Assembly: GCF_023703085.1 (NCBI RefSeq)
Contig: NZ_JAMQJY010000006.1
Span: 1 to 64,000 of the forward strand
DNA length: 64,000 nt
Source of the DNA: Alkalicoccobacillus plakortidis
GTDB lineage: Bacteria > Bacillota > Bacilli > Bacillales > Bacillaceae_D
Direction of reading: 5' to 3'
Part shown: positions 1 to 7,800 of the stretch, piece by piece
How the letters are laid out: each line of letters opens with the position of its first letter
Numbering within the stretch: the first letter of the stretch is position 1
Notes under the pieces: generated by a model
Told to the model about the DNA's origin: nothing
Databases searched by the model: none
Seen by the model: only the letters and a program-made list of their open reading frames with translations
Translations under genes and position numbers: made by a program

Positions 1-737
1 ATCTCTTGGGCAATGAGTGATTCATCTAAGCCAGAAACATCGGGAAGTGACCTTTGAACTTCATCAATGCGGACAGGTAACGTATCAAGCTGTGCATTTA
101 CACCTGCTTTTTGAGAAGTAAGCCATTTACGATGATCCTCAATAGATCGATCGCCTAAGATACTTGGTAATGAAGCGAGCTCTTTGTTAGCTGCCACAAC
201 CTCATCATTCGAGATATCACCCCCGACTTGAAGTAGAACGTCTCTACGCTTCTGCCAATGCAATTGCTCATTAAAGTAAGTTGGTGATGTAAGCAGTTTA
301 AAGACATCTTCCTTAATGAGCTCTGCTACTTTTTCATCAAATTCTTTTTTCTTTTTGGGAATTTCATCAATAAAATGGTCTGTAGTGTGGCCAGAGAAAG
401 TGCTCTCTGCACTTCCACGTTTTTTAGTCCACTTTTCGGCATAGACTTTCTTTAAGGTCAGCTTCTTAATCCCATCTATCTCAAATTTAGCTTCTACCTC
501 ATGACTCAAACCATGAAGGTGATCTCCTGACTCCGTTAATGTTTTGATATCAAAATCTGTTTTATTTTGACTGTTCTTGTTAAAGAGCAACCAAACGAAA
601 GCATCAAATACACTGGTCTTTCCACTAGCGTTATCTCCATAGACAACAACGTCTTCTCCATTCGCCTCCAAACGAAAACTTTTAATCCCTTTAAAATGAG
701 TGAGTTCAATCGAGAGCAATTTTAATGATTTAGTCAT
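1..737 (-). CDS. AAA/SMC-like ATPase, phage recombination type (3' end off the window)
   Basis: This is the N-terminal part (about 245 residues) of an ATPase of the RecF/SMC/Rad50 kind; the C-terminus lies beyond base 1. The start ATG at 737 follows GGAGG at a good distance. The protein begins MTKSLKLLSIELTHFKGIKS, the usual FKG entry to such an ATPase head, and has a Walker A motif GDNASGKTSVFDAF near residues 35-48. After the head the sequence becomes charged and coiled-coil-like. In Bacillus prophages such proteins sit in the early recombination region, which fits its place downstream of small HTH and zinc-ribbon genes. The exact partner or substrate cannot be read from the sequence. Confidence 0.8.
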   Translation of the reverse strand, partial: MTKSLKLLSIELTHFKGIKSFRLEANGEDVVVYGDNASGKTSVFDAFVWLLFNKNSQNKTDFDIKTLTESGDHLHGLSHEVEAKFEIDGIKKLTLKKVYAEKWTKKRGSAESTFSGHTTDHFIDEIPKKKKEFDEKVAELIKEDVFKLLTSPTYFNEQLHWQKRRDVLLQVGGDISNDEVVAANKELASLPSILGDRSIEDHRKWLTSQKAGVNAQLDTLPVRIDEVQRSLPDVSGLDESLIAQE

Positions 738-799
738 ATCCTTTAACCTCCATTTGTGTTTTAACAGCAAGCGCTATATACTAAAGAGACCATTAATTC

Positions 800-1039
800 T
801 TAAGCACTTACCTGAGCTATTCGTGTTCCACCACGAATGGCTTTTTGTTTGACTGCAGCTTCCATACAAACTCGAATGATCATGAATTTACGCTTGTCTG
901 CTAACTCCTCACGCATCTTTTGAATGCGACCTGTTTTCTTATAAAAGTCTGCTGACTCACTCATATGCTTTTCTAACTTCTTAAATTGATCTACATCAAT
1001 TTGTGTTACAGAATCAAAGCTGAACATGAATTGCTTCAT
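800..1039 (-). CDS. Small hypothetical prophage protein
   Basis: A 79-residue charged protein without a recognised domain; several Lys/Arg/Glu-rich helical stretches (QFKKLEKHMSES, KMREELADKRKF). Its ATG overlaps the TGA of the upstream zinc-ribbon gene (ATGA), so translation is probably coupled. The gene lies between the zinc-ribbon protein and the SMC-like ATPase in a leftward early operon. No function is assigned. Confidence 0.65.
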   Translation of the reverse strand: MKQFMFSFDSVTQIDVDQFKKLEKHMSESADFYKKTGRIQKMREELADKRKFMIIRVCMEAAVKQKAIRGGTRIAQVSA

Positions 1040-1149
1040 TTGGTTTCACCCCCTCTAATTATTTTAGTGCCACATATTTTGCAGAAATTCGCGCCAGTTG
1101 GATGATCAGTATTTCTGCAAGTTGGACATTGATAATCTAATCTAGCCAT
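1036..1149 (-). CDS. 37-residue zinc-ribbon protein of the prophage
   Basis: A minimal zinc ribbon: two CxxC knuckles (CPTCR and CKICG) about 15 residues apart in a 37-residue protein starting MARLDYQC. The reading frame stays open further upstream, but AGGAGG lies 7 bases before the ATG at 1149, so I chose that start. Its stop overlaps the start of the next gene. Small zinc ribbons like this are common in phage early operons, as nucleic-acid or protein-binding adaptors; the target is unknown. Confidence 0.7.
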   Translation of the reverse strand: MARLDYQCPTCRNTDHPTGANFCKICGTKIIRGGETK

Positions 1150-1286
1150 GGGTATACCTCCTATACAGTTTTCTAAGAACTTGGTGCAGCTGCACCGTGA
1201 GACGCACAAGTAGGGGGGCTTGTACACCTCACGGCAAAGCTGAGCTTGCCGTCACAATCAATTATTGATATGATTGTGTTATTGAA

Positions 1287-1634
1287 TTAAGTAAGAACCG
1301 AAGCGCTAACTGTTACAGCAGTAAGTGCTTTTTTTAATGGATGATGCTTGTCCTGGTGAGCAATACGAGCTCTTTCCACTCTGTCAGCTAGTTTCCTAAA
1401 GGAGAGACAATTCTCTTCTTCACGACACAAAGATAAAAATTTACTGTGTTTTCTAAGTGATTGCGTAATATAGATCATTTCCTCTGAATCAAAATCCTTT
1501 TTACCTTCCACGACCTTGTTCAGTATGAGATCAAAACGTTTTTGCTCTGCTGAGTACCTCTTTGGTCTTATATCTTCCATTGCTTCAATGATCATTTGCT
1601 GGCCTTTAATATTTAGTTGCAGTCGTTGTTTCAT
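1287..1634 (-). CDS. Hypothetical prophage early protein
   Basis: A 115-residue basic, mostly helical protein that I do not recognise. It begins MKQRLQLNIKGQQMIIEAM and has a charged middle (KHSKFLSLCREEE). The ATG overlaps the end of the upstream coiled-coil gene by four bases, which implies translational coupling in a leftward operon with the HTH gene ending at 1963. An inverted repeat (CGGCAA...TTGCCG, near 1233-1252) lies in the gap after its stop and could be an intra-operon terminator or processing site. Confidence 0.6.
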   Translation of the reverse strand: MKQRLQLNIKGQQMIIEAMEDIRPKRYSAEQKRFDLILNKVVEGKKDFDSEEMIYITQSLRKHSKFLSLCREEENCLSFRKLADRVERARIAHQDKHHPLKKALTAVTVSASVLT

Positions 1635-1966
1635 TTCTTACCACGTCCAATCGCTAGATTTATCTCAAATCCATATATGTTCTCATTACCTGTTGTTTTG
1701 GCGTACGTTCTAACTGCTTCCTGTATGTCAGATTGAAGTTTTCTGTCTGCACGATCATGTACTAATTTTTCTTCTGCCATATTCTCCATACGCTGCATGA
1801 TCAGTTCAACATCATCTAAATTTTTTTTAGCTTGTTCCATATCCTCTTTAGCAAATTGGTAAGTTGCAGAAGCCATTGAATTTAATAATTGCCCTTTTAA
1901 AGCCATAATTTTTTCACGATCTTTCATTAACACACTCTCAACTAATCCTTTTTTCATAACGATCAA
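1631..1966 (-). CDS. Hypothetical coiled-coil prophage protein
   Basis: A 111-residue protein dominated by a heptad-like charged segment (roughly residues 38-80, with runs such as AKEDMEQAKKNLDDVELIMQ), so probably an oligomeric helical protein. It overlaps the upstream HTH gene by four bases and the downstream gene by four bases. No catalytic motif is visible. The start could be ATG at 1966 or the next ATG three codons on. Confidence 0.6.
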   Translation of the reverse strand: MIVMKKGLVESVLMKDREKIMALKGQLLNSMASATYQFAKEDMEQAKKNLDDVELIMQRMENMAEEKLVHDRADRKLQSDIQEAVRTYAKTTGNENIYGFEINLAIGRGKK

Positions 1967-2214
1967 CCTCCTGTAATTAATTGCATGGCATTTTGTAAAA
2001 CCGTCAACCCGTCACCTGCAGCAATATAAGCTATGATTAATTCTTTAGCATTTGTGACTTCCGCCCAGTGAATCATCTGCGGAAAGCTCGGTATTTTCTT
2101 CCCTGTTTCAAATTTAGAAACGCACGACTGTGATAGGTTCAATTCTGTTGCTAATTCACGCTGATCAAATCCCGCTTTTACCCTCATAGCGCGCATCATG
2201 GCGCTGAGCTTCAA
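1963..2214 (-). CDS. XRE-family HTH regulator of the prophage early operon
   Basis: An 83-residue protein made almost entirely of an XRE/Cro-type helix-turn-helix (MRAMRVKAGFDQRELATELN followed by LSQSCVSKFETGKKIPS). It heads the overlapping gene group running left to 1287. A strong GAGGAGG ribosome site precedes its ATG, and a 19-base palindrome sits 19 bases upstream of the start, so it probably binds its own promoter. Whether it activates or represses the early genes is not visible. Confidence 0.75.
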   Translation of the reverse strand: MKLSAMMRAMRVKAGFDQRELATELNLSQSCVSKFETGKKIPSFPQMIHWAEVTNAKELIIAYIAAGDGLTVLQNAMQLITGG

Positions 2215-2232
2215 CTCTTCTCACCTCCTCTC

Positions 2233-2251
2233 ATATTCCAATTTGGAATAT
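2233..2251. promoter_or_regulatory. Palindromic operator upstream of the XRE gene
   Basis: ATATTCCAATTTGGAATAT is a near-perfect inverted repeat with one central base. A further half-site, TTGGAAT, follows at about 2260-2266. The position just upstream of the ribosome site of the HTH gene is what an autoregulatory operator would occupy. It is unrelated in sequence to the TTGTG-type operators of the main switch. Confidence 0.6.
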
Positions 2252-2336
2252 ATGGCGTATTGGAATCAAAAATAAAGTGAAATTTAGTAAACTATATTTA
2301 GATGAAGGAGCTTGTACATCAGGGGAAGATTTCCCC

Positions 2337-2468
2337 TTAAGCACTACCCTTTTTTGAAAGTGCTTCTTGTTCTTTTCGTTTTGATATAATTCGCTTAGCA
2401 TCTTCAATAAAACACTCTTTGAAGATGATTGTTTGTTCTTTATTCAGTTGGATTTTTTTACTGTCCAT
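2337..2468 (-). CDS. 43-residue prophage protein
   Basis: A short gene starting at ATG 2468, 8 bases after GGAGG. The product is MDSKKIQLNKEQ... ending SKKGSA, highly charged and probably one long helix. It lies between the Cro-like gene and the second HTH gene, all leftward. A GGGGAA/TTCCCC inverted repeat overlaps its stop. No family was recognised. Confidence 0.55.
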   Translation of the reverse strand: MDSKKIQLNKEQTIIFKECFIEDAKRIISKRKEQEALSKKGSA

Positions 2469-2528
2469 TGGTAATGCCTCCTTTCCTAGTGATTCTTATG
2501 TGAGTTGGACAGAAGGACTAACCTGTTA

Positions 2529-2738
2529 TTATTGTGCACTTTTTGCACAATCATTTTCAAAAAAAATAGTCCATTCTAAATTAAATAGCTGAGCCAATTT
2601 CTTAGCGACCTTAACACTAGGAACTAAACCCAGTTCAATTTTAGTGTAATAAGAACGGTCAATACCTATGATCTTAGCTACTTGAGCTTGAGTTAGCTTT
2701 TTCTCATTTCGCTTTTGCTCTAAAAGTTTAGTGTTCAT
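2529..2738 (-). CDS. Cro-like XRE-family HTH regulator
   Basis: A 69-residue protein with an N-terminal XRE HTH (NEKKLTQAQVAKIIGIDRSY, then TKIELGLVPSV). ATG 2738 follows AGGAG at 7 bases. It is divergent from the 115-residue repressor gene at 2909 across a 170-base region with three inverted repeats. This is the usual position of the Cro or antirepressor-side regulator of a temperate phage switch; the role is inferred from position. Confidence 0.75.
   Translation of the reverse strand: MNTKLLEQKRNEKKLTQAQVAKIIGIDRSYYTKIELGLVPSVKVAKKLAQLFNLEWTIFFENDCAKSAQ
2532..2550. promoter_or_regulatory. Operator-like palindrome in the 3' end of the Cro-like gene
   Basis: TTGTGCACTTTTTGCACAA is a perfect 7+5+7 inverted repeat within the last codons of the Cro-like gene. 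It has the same TTGTG/CACAA arms as the operators in the divergent promoter region 240-350 bases away. It could be an auxiliary operator used by looping, or a weak hairpin. Confidence 0.5.
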
Positions 2739-2782
2739 TTTCGGGCTCCTTTCTTAATTCTTAACTTAATTTTGATTATACA

Positions 2783-2883
2783 GTGCAATTTATGCACAGT
2801 CAAATACTTTTTGTGTATTTTATTCACAAAACTTTTATTCACGTATTACTTTCTCTATAATAGAAATGTGCATATTATTCACA
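2783..2883. promoter_or_regulatory. Divergent switch region with three operators and a repressor promoter
   Basis: Three related inverted repeats lie between the divergent HTH genes: GTGCAATTTATGCAC at 2783-2797, TTGTGTATTTTATTCACAA at 2811-2829 and TGTGCATATTATTCACA at 2867-2883. A TATAAT box at 2856-2861 faces the repressor gene, so the third repeat overlaps its transcription start region. The arrangement resembles a lambdoid right operator: three sites shared by repressor and Cro-like protein. Which protein prefers which site is unknown. Confidence 0.65.
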
Positions 2884-2908
2884 CTAGAATAGAAGGTGAC
2901 ACTAAATC

Positions 2909-3256
2909 ATGTATGGGAAGAGGCTTACTTCTTTGAGAAAACAAAAAAAGTTATCTCAAGAAGGGTTAACAAATAAATTAGGAATTAACCGATCTACTTA
3001 TGCTCGTTATGAAAGAGAGCAGACACAACCAGACTATGATACTCTTCAGAAGTTAGCCGATTTCTTCGAAGTTTCTACTGATTATTTGTTAGGAAGAGTA
3101 GACGAACCAGACTCAATGATCTCAATCGCGTTTGAAGATGGCGGTGAAGAGCCTTTATCCGAAGATGAAAAAGAGCACTTAGAAGAAATGCTTAAAAATT
3201 TTAGAGAGACCAAAAAGCGTTGGTTAAAAGCAAGAGGTTTGCCTGAGGAAGATTAA
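2909..3256 (+). CDS. Phage-type XRE repressor (CI/ImmR-like)
   Basis: A 115-residue repressor. An N-terminal XRE HTH (LRKQKKLSQEGLTNKLGINRS, then YARYEREQTQPDYDTL) is followed by the common FFEVSTDYLLGR segment and an acidic C-terminal tail. It lies directly upstream of an ImmA-family protease gene, the same pairing as ImmR/ImmA of ICEBs1 and many Bacillus phages, where the protease cleaves the repressor on DNA damage. The start ATG 2909 is preceded by AGAAGGTGA. It probably keeps the element silent by binding the TTGTG operators upstream. Confidence 0.8.
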   Translation: MYGKRLTSLRKQKKLSQEGLTNKLGINRSTYARYEREQTQPDYDTLQKLADFFEVSTDYLLGRVDEPDSMISIAFEDGGEEPLSEDEKEHLEEMLKNFRETKKRWLKARGLPEED

Positions 3257-3337
3257 TTATAAAAAGAAGTACTTAGCCCTTGGGCTATTTCTTTTAAATA
3301 TAGATACGAACATATATTCTTATAAAGGGTGGATACA

Positions 3338-3958
3338 ATGCGCTTCGCAACTCAGAAGGACACAACTGCAAGTAAATTTTTTAAGCAAAAAGGCATCTTA
3401 ACGGTTGAACATTTAGACATGAATTATCTCGCAGATATCTTTAGATTAGAGATTCAGTACGTTAAGTTTAAAAGCAAAGTTCTATATAGAGATTCATTTA
3501 CCATTATGGCACTTACTGAAGGTAATTCGATAATAGAAACTAGACGCACTTTCTTTCATGAACTGAGTCACCACTTTAATCATTATGGGAGTCAGAATAA
3601 GATGGATACTAGCTTTAGAGATTTACAAGAATCACAAGCAAGATGGCTTTCTTTATATTATGCGATGCCATTGCATATTTTTGAGCCTTTATTAATTAAA
3701 TATAAAGATCCTAAATATCTTGCAGAACTGTTTGAGCTACCTATAGATATGATCTTAGAACGCTGTGAAACAATTAAAAGAGAACGATCAAGATCGGAAC
3801 AGTACGATGTACATAGAAGAAAAGAATTTGTCCATCGAGTGAAAAGTAAAAGTTTACAACCTGGTAAAGTTCATAACGGTACTCTATCGATCTTAAATCA
3901 ATTAAAAAATCAAGTAGGTAAAGAAAGGATGAGTAATGATGTTACGCGTTTATTATGA
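3338..3958 (+). CDS. ImmA/IrrE-family metallopeptidase
   Basis: A 206-residue zinc metalloprotease of the ImmA/IrrE family. The catalytic HExxH motif is seen as FFHELSHHFNHYG at about residues 72-84. GTG at 3329 is also open, but ATG 3338 has the better-spaced AAAGGGTGG. In ICEBs1 and related phages such a protease cleaves the adjacent ImmR-type repressor to trigger induction; the partner here would be the 115-residue repressor just upstream. The C-terminal half is poorly conserved, as is usual in this family. Confidence 0.8.
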   Translation: MRFATQKDTTASKFFKQKGILTVEHLDMNYLADIFRLEIQYVKFKSKVLYRDSFTIMALTEGNSIIETRRTFFHELSHHFNHYGSQNKMDTSFRDLQESQARWLSLYYAMPLHIFEPLLIKYKDPKYLAELFELPIDMILERCETIKRERSRSEQYDVHRRKEFVHRVKSKSLQPGKVHNGTLSILNQLKNQVGKERMSNDVTRLL

Positions 3959-4292
3959 TGAAATAGATGGCCAGATAAACCCCCAATGGATGTTAGTCTC
4001 TGCGATTACCAATGACGAGTATGTCAGTTATACAATCGACTCTCCTTTTGAGCGTTTTTATCAAGAAGATTTTCACGATGAGATGTCAATCGTAACCGTT
4101 AATTCAGCTGCATTGACTCGTGACCCTTTTAAAGATCGACAATTTAGCGTTCACATACCAAGTGTGAAAAAGGATATGGAATTTGCCAAGCTTCATCCAG
4201 ATAATATATATGAAGCCGATTTTTATTTAATTAGAGTTGCTGATTTAGAAGAACTTCTTCAGTTCGATGTGAGTAAGTATTTTGTTCTCTAG
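3936..4292 (+). CDS. Hypothetical protein between protease and integrase
   Basis: A 118-residue acidic, beta-rich soluble protein (MMLRVYYDEIDGQINPQWML...). It overlaps the end of the metallopeptidase gene by 23 bases and has its own AAAGGATGAG site, so it is co-expressed with repressor and protease. It ends 12 bases before the integrase start. I do not recognise a family. By position it could affect lysogeny or integration, but that is a guess. Confidence 0.6.
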   Translation: MMLRVYYDEIDGQINPQWMLVSAITNDEYVSYTIDSPFERFYQEDFHDEMSIVTVNSAALTRDPFKDRQFSVHIPSVKKDMEFAKLHPDNIYEADFYLIRVADLEELLQFDVSKYFVL

Positions 4293-4304
4293 GAGGCCAG
4301 GCAC

Positions 4305-5774
4305 ATGCGTTGCGCTATATATAGAAGAGTTTCAACAGATCGTCAAAGAGAAGAAGGATTCTCACTTGAAGCTCAAGAGTCTAGATTACGAGCTTATGTC
4401 GAGTCACAGGGTTGGACAGTATACGACGACTATGCTGATGAAGGTTATAGTGCAAAAAATACTAATAGACCCTACCTTCAAAAAATGTTGAAAGATATGA
4501 GTGAAGATAAGTTTGATGTGATTCTTGTTTATAAGTTAGATAGATTTGTAAGGTCTGTAGTTGACCTTCATAATATGCTTCAAGAGATGGAAAAATTCGA
4601 TGTTAAATTTAAGAGTTGTACTGAAATATTTGATACAACTACAGCTACAGGTCGAATGTTTATAACCATTATTGCAACACTTGCTCAATGGGAACGTGAA
4701 ACGATTGGAGAAAGGGTTTTTGATGTCTCTATTAAGAATGCCGAAAACGGTCATCGTCCTGGTACCAAAACTCCTTTTGGTTATAAGACAGTCAATAAGA
4801 AGTTATATCCTGAACCACAAAACTTTAAGTATGGCCAATACATTTATGAAAGAATAGCTAGTGTCTCAGCTGACACTGTCGCAAAAGAACTTAATGCTAT
4901 GGGATCTAGAAATCGCCGTGGTAACCCATGGGATGGTAAGAGTATTGAGTACATTGCAAGAAACCCAATAAACGTTGGCATTGTAAGATGGAACTACAGA
5001 AAAATGATAAACGGTAATTGGAAGCTCACTAATGAAGCTGTTCAAGAGAAAATTGATCAGGAAGACTTTATTAAAATGGTTACACCAGAACAATATAACC
5101 TAGTACAAAAAATATTAGATAGCCGAAAAGGCAATGGTAAAACTAGGACTGCAGTTTATAATGCTTACCCCTATTCTGGTATTCTGCGTTGTAAAAGGTG
5201 TGGTCATAAAATTACAGGTCATAGGCTTAGACGAAAAAATGGCAGGATTGAACGCACTTATAAATGCAATGGCAGAAGAAAATACGGTGTATGTGATTTA
5301 CCACAAATACCCGAAAAATCAATGGATATCGCTTTTAAGAAATCAATAAAATTAAGTTTAGATAATCCCGATATCTCAGAAAAAATAACAATCAGTTTAT
5401 CGGAAGCTGAAATTGAATCTAAACTAAAAGAAATTCAAAATAAAAAAGAACGTGCCAACGAGCTATACATCGATGGTCAAATAACTAGAACTAGATTTAA
5501 AGACATTCAGAAGAAACTAATTGAAGAAGAAATGTCTTTAGTTCAAATCGCTGCTACGGTAGAAGAAGAAGTTTCACAAGAGGATCTTATTGAATTTCTT
5601 ACTGACTTAGAAAACCAATGGTTAGAATTGGGATATGATAGCCAAAAACAGGCTTTGACAAGAATTTTTGAATCAATCGAGGTTGATGTTACTTCAGAAA
5701 CAAAAAGCGGAGGAAGGTATAGTAAGGCGGTGCTTGCAGAGGTTGCTATTACTGATTTTAGCTTCAGGGATTAG
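4305..5774 (+). CDS. Large serine recombinase (site-specific integrase)
   Basis: A 489-residue serine integrase. The N-terminal resolvase domain (about residues 1-140) has the nucleophile serine at position 10 in YRRVSTDRQ. The recombinase domain follows (about 150-260, with PFGYK and the TVAKELN segment). A zinc ribbon is visible as RCKRCGHKI...YKCNGRR...VC at about 295-330, and a charged coiled coil covers about 365-430. GGAGG lies 9 bases before the ATG. The gene reads towards the host junction and ends about 35 bases from it, as in the SP-beta/skin/phi-C31 group. It would catalyse integration, and excision with a directionality factor that is not visible here. Confidence 0.93.
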   Translation: MRCAIYRRVSTDRQREEGFSLEAQESRLRAYVESQGWTVYDDYADEGYSAKNTNRPYLQKMLKDMSEDKFDVILVYKLDRFVRSVVDLHNMLQEMEKFDVKFKSCTEIFDTTTATGRMFITIIATLAQWERETIGERVFDVSIKNAENGHRPGTKTPFGYKTVNKKLYPEPQNFKYGQYIYERIASVSADTVAKELNAMGSRNRRGNPWDGKSIEYIARNPINVGIVRWNYRKMINGNWKLTNEAVQEKIDQEDFIKMVTPEQYNLVQKILDSRKGNGKTRTAVYNAYPYSGILRCKRCGHKITGHRLRRKNGRIERTYKCNGRRKYGVCDLPQIPEKSMDIAFKKSIKLSLDNPDISEKITISLSEAEIESKLKEIQNKKERANELYIDGQITRTRFKDIQKKLIEEEMSLVQIAATVEEEVSQEDLIEFLTDLENQWLELGYDSQKQALTRIFESIEVDVTSETKSGGRYSKAVLAEVAITDFSFRD

Positions 5775-5815
5775 TGTATTTTTACTGGCGTCTTTACAAG
5801 TACATTGGATGACCA
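5775..5815. other. Right attachment junction (attR) in the asparagine synthetase gene
   Basis: Read on the minus strand, the host gene runs through ...ACGCCTTATTTTGGTCA and then diverges to TCCAATGTACTTGTAA. Asparagine synthetases normally continue after YFG with QLMTGP and some 20 more residues; here YFG is followed by HPMYL and a stop. The crossover core therefore lies near 5801-5815. The matching attL, carrying the displaced 3' end of the gene, should lie left of the window. Confidence 0.7.
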
Positions 5816-7572
5816 AAATAAGGCGTTCCTGTATCAAAGCCTCCACTTTCGTTGATAGCTTTTAGTTTGTCTTTGTTTACAAATTCAAAGAGTGGTGCGT
5901 CTTTTTGAGATAGTACATCATCCATTAACAGTTTGACTGTCTCTGCATATTTTGGGTGATGGGTTTTTGGATACGGACTTTTCTTCCGATATAATACTTC
6001 ATCTGGAAGAATTCCCTCCATTGCCTTACGTAATATCCCTTTTTCTTTGCCTCCGTATCGTTTCATCTCCCATGGAATGTTCCAAACATATTCTACTAAT
6101 CTATGGTCAGAGAACGGTACTCGTACTTCAAGACTTGCTCCCATGCTCATACGATCTTTACGATCCAATAAATTTGTCATAAACCAAATAATATTTAAGT
6201 ATGAGATCTCACGTCGTCTTGCTTCTTCTTTTGAGTCACCAGCAAAGCGTGGTGTTTCGTTAATCGTTTTGCGGTATTGACTGTGCACATATTCTTTTAG
6301 TTTAAGTTTGGTTTTCCATGAGTCGTTTAATAAGTCTTCACGTTCATCGATGGAGCGCATCCATGGGAAACCATCAATATTCATAATTTCCGGTTGATGA
6401 AACCATGGATATCCTCCAAATATTTCATCTGCACATTCACCTGATAAACCGACCGTCACGTCTTTTTTGATCTCTTTACAGAACCATAATAACGAAGAAT
6501 CAACATCTGCCATCCCTGGCAAGTCACGTACGTTAACGGCTTCTTTTAGTTGGTCTGCTAGAGTATCAATGGAGATGATTGCATTTGTGTGGTTGGTTTT
6601 TAGCTCTTCTGATACTTTTTTGATCCAAGGCGCATCTGAATTTGGTTGGAAGGCACTTGATTTAAAATATTTATCATTTTCATCATAGTCGATGGAATAA
6701 CTTCGAATGGGTCCTTTGCCTTCTTTTTTGTATATTTCGGCAGCTAATGCAGTTAGTGCACTTGAGTCTAGACCCCCAGATAAAAACATGCCTACTGGTA
6801 CATCGGCAAATAATTGTCTGCTTACTGTATCCGTTAGTAGCTCGCGAATATGACCGGCTGTTTCGTCTGCATCCTGAGTGTGTTCCTTGCTTTTTAGAGA
6901 CCAATATCTGCTGACTTTTGCCCCGTTGCGATCATAATTTAGCATATGTCCTGGTCGTAATTCTGAAATGTTTTTATAAATGCCTTGACCAGGTGTACGT
7001 GATGGAGCTAAGCCCATGACATCGGCTAAACCTTCCCGGTCAACAACAGCATCAAGTTTTGGATTGGCAAGTAGTGCCTTTAATTCTGAACCAAAAATGA
7101 GTGCCCCGTGTAAAACGGAATAAAACAACGGCTTAACGCCTAAGCGATCTCTTGCCATAAATAAGCTCTGATCTTGTTCATTCCAAATAGCAAAGGCAAA
7201 GATGCCGTTAAATTTCTCCAGGCATCCGCTTCCCCACTCGATATAAGATTTGAGAAGTACTTCTGTATCCGAGTGACCAGAAAAAGTATGCCCTTGCTTC
7301 AGCAGTTCTGTTCGGATATCTTCCGTGTTATAAAGCTCTCCATTATATACAAGCGTATAGTCCTTGTTTGCCACAGTTCTTGTCATTGGCTGAATGCCAC
7401 CTGCTGGGTCAACAACAACTAATCGCGCATGACCAAATCCAGCATGTGGAGAAGTCCACACTCGTAGATCATCCGGGCCTCTGCGATTTAATGTTGTTGC
7501 CATTTTATGAATCGCAGCCGTCTCAGTCCGCATGTCTGTTCGCCAATCTATCCACCCTGTAATGCCGCACAT
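5794..7572 (-). CDS. asnO: Asparagine synthetase (glutamine-hydrolysing), 3' end replaced by the element
   Basis: A class II glutamine-dependent asparagine synthetase. The amidotransferase domain starts with the nucleophile Cys2 (MCGITGWIDW). The synthetase domain has the PPi loop SGGLDSSALTAL near residue 263 and the conserved SGECADEIFGGYPWF. The reaction is Asp + Gln + ATP to Asn + Glu. The product is 592 residues; the family is normally 20-25 longer, and the usual QLMTGP tail after PYFG is replaced by HPMYL from the inserted element. It resembles AsnO/YisO (sporulation-linked in B. subtilis) more than AsnH, so the symbol is tentative. Whether the truncated enzyme works is unknown. Confidence 0.85.
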   Translation of the reverse strand: MCGITGWIDWRTDMRTETAAIHKMATTLNRRGPDDLRVWTSPHAGFGHARLVVVDPAGGIQPMTRTVANKDYTLVYNGELYNTEDIRTELLKQGHTFSGHSDTEVLLKSYIEWGSGCLEKFNGIFAFAIWNEQDQSLFMARDRLGVKPLFYSVLHGALIFGSELKALLANPKLDAVVDREGLADVMGLAPSRTPGQGIYKNISELRPGHMLNYDRNGAKVSRYWSLKSKEHTQDADETAGHIRELLTDTVSRQLFADVPVGMFLSGGLDSSALTALAAEIYKKEGKGPIRSYSIDYDENDKYFKSSAFQPNSDAPWIKKVSEELKTNHTNAIISIDTLADQLKEAVNVRDLPGMADVDSSLLWFCKEIKKDVTVGLSGECADEIFGGYPWFHQPEIMNIDGFPWMRSIDEREDLLNDSWKTKLKLKEYVHSQYRKTINETPRFAGDSKEEARRREISYLNIIWFMTNLLDRKDRMSMGASLEVRVPFSDHRLVEYVWNIPWEMKRYGGKEKGILRKAMEGILPDEVLYRKKSPYPKTHHPKYAETVKLLMDDVLSQKDAPLFEFVNKDKLKAINESGGFDTGTPYFGHPMYL

Positions 7573-7800
7573 CCATAATCAGCCCCTTTTGGGTTCTTTA
7601 ATTACTCTTCCGCTCTTGAACATCATTTGTACATAACCTATGCTATTCACTGGCTTTAGCAAGAGTGCCTTAGAATTTGTTCGGATTGGGTTAACACACA
7701 AGGAATCCTGTTAAATGGCTATTTACCCAATTGTTTGTTTTTCTCAACAGAACTATAGTCCGAATAATCTAATTAAACTAATAATAATTACTTCTGCCTC

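Larger units (their letters stand above)
1..5815. mobile_element. Right end of an integrated prophage or integrative element
   Basis: The left 5.8 kb has the layout of a prophage end: short, overlapping leftward genes (SMC-like ATPase, zinc ribbon, coiled-coil and HTH proteins), a divergent repressor/Cro-like pair with repeated operators, an ImmA-type protease, and a large serine integrase whose stop codon lies about 35 bases from the host junction. The host asparagine synthetase gene loses its 3' end exactly there. The left end of the element, and so its size and whether it is a complete phage, are outside the window. That it is an integrated element is well supported; phage rather than ICE is an inference from gene content. 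Confidence 0.85.

Noticed and set aside
1200..1290. A small rightward or leftward gene in the gap upstream of the zinc-ribbon gene
   Set aside because: The upstream extension of the zinc-ribbon frame (Cys-rich, no ribosome site) and the CGGCAA hairpin make coding unlikely.
4536..5349. Open frames on both strands within the integrase gene
   Set aside because: They are shadows of the 489-residue recombinase, with no ribosome sites and no family resemblance.
6683..6904. Arg/Ser/Cys-rich frames within the asparagine synthetase region
   Set aside because: Alternate-frame shadows of the synthetase gene; composition is typical of out-of-frame translation.
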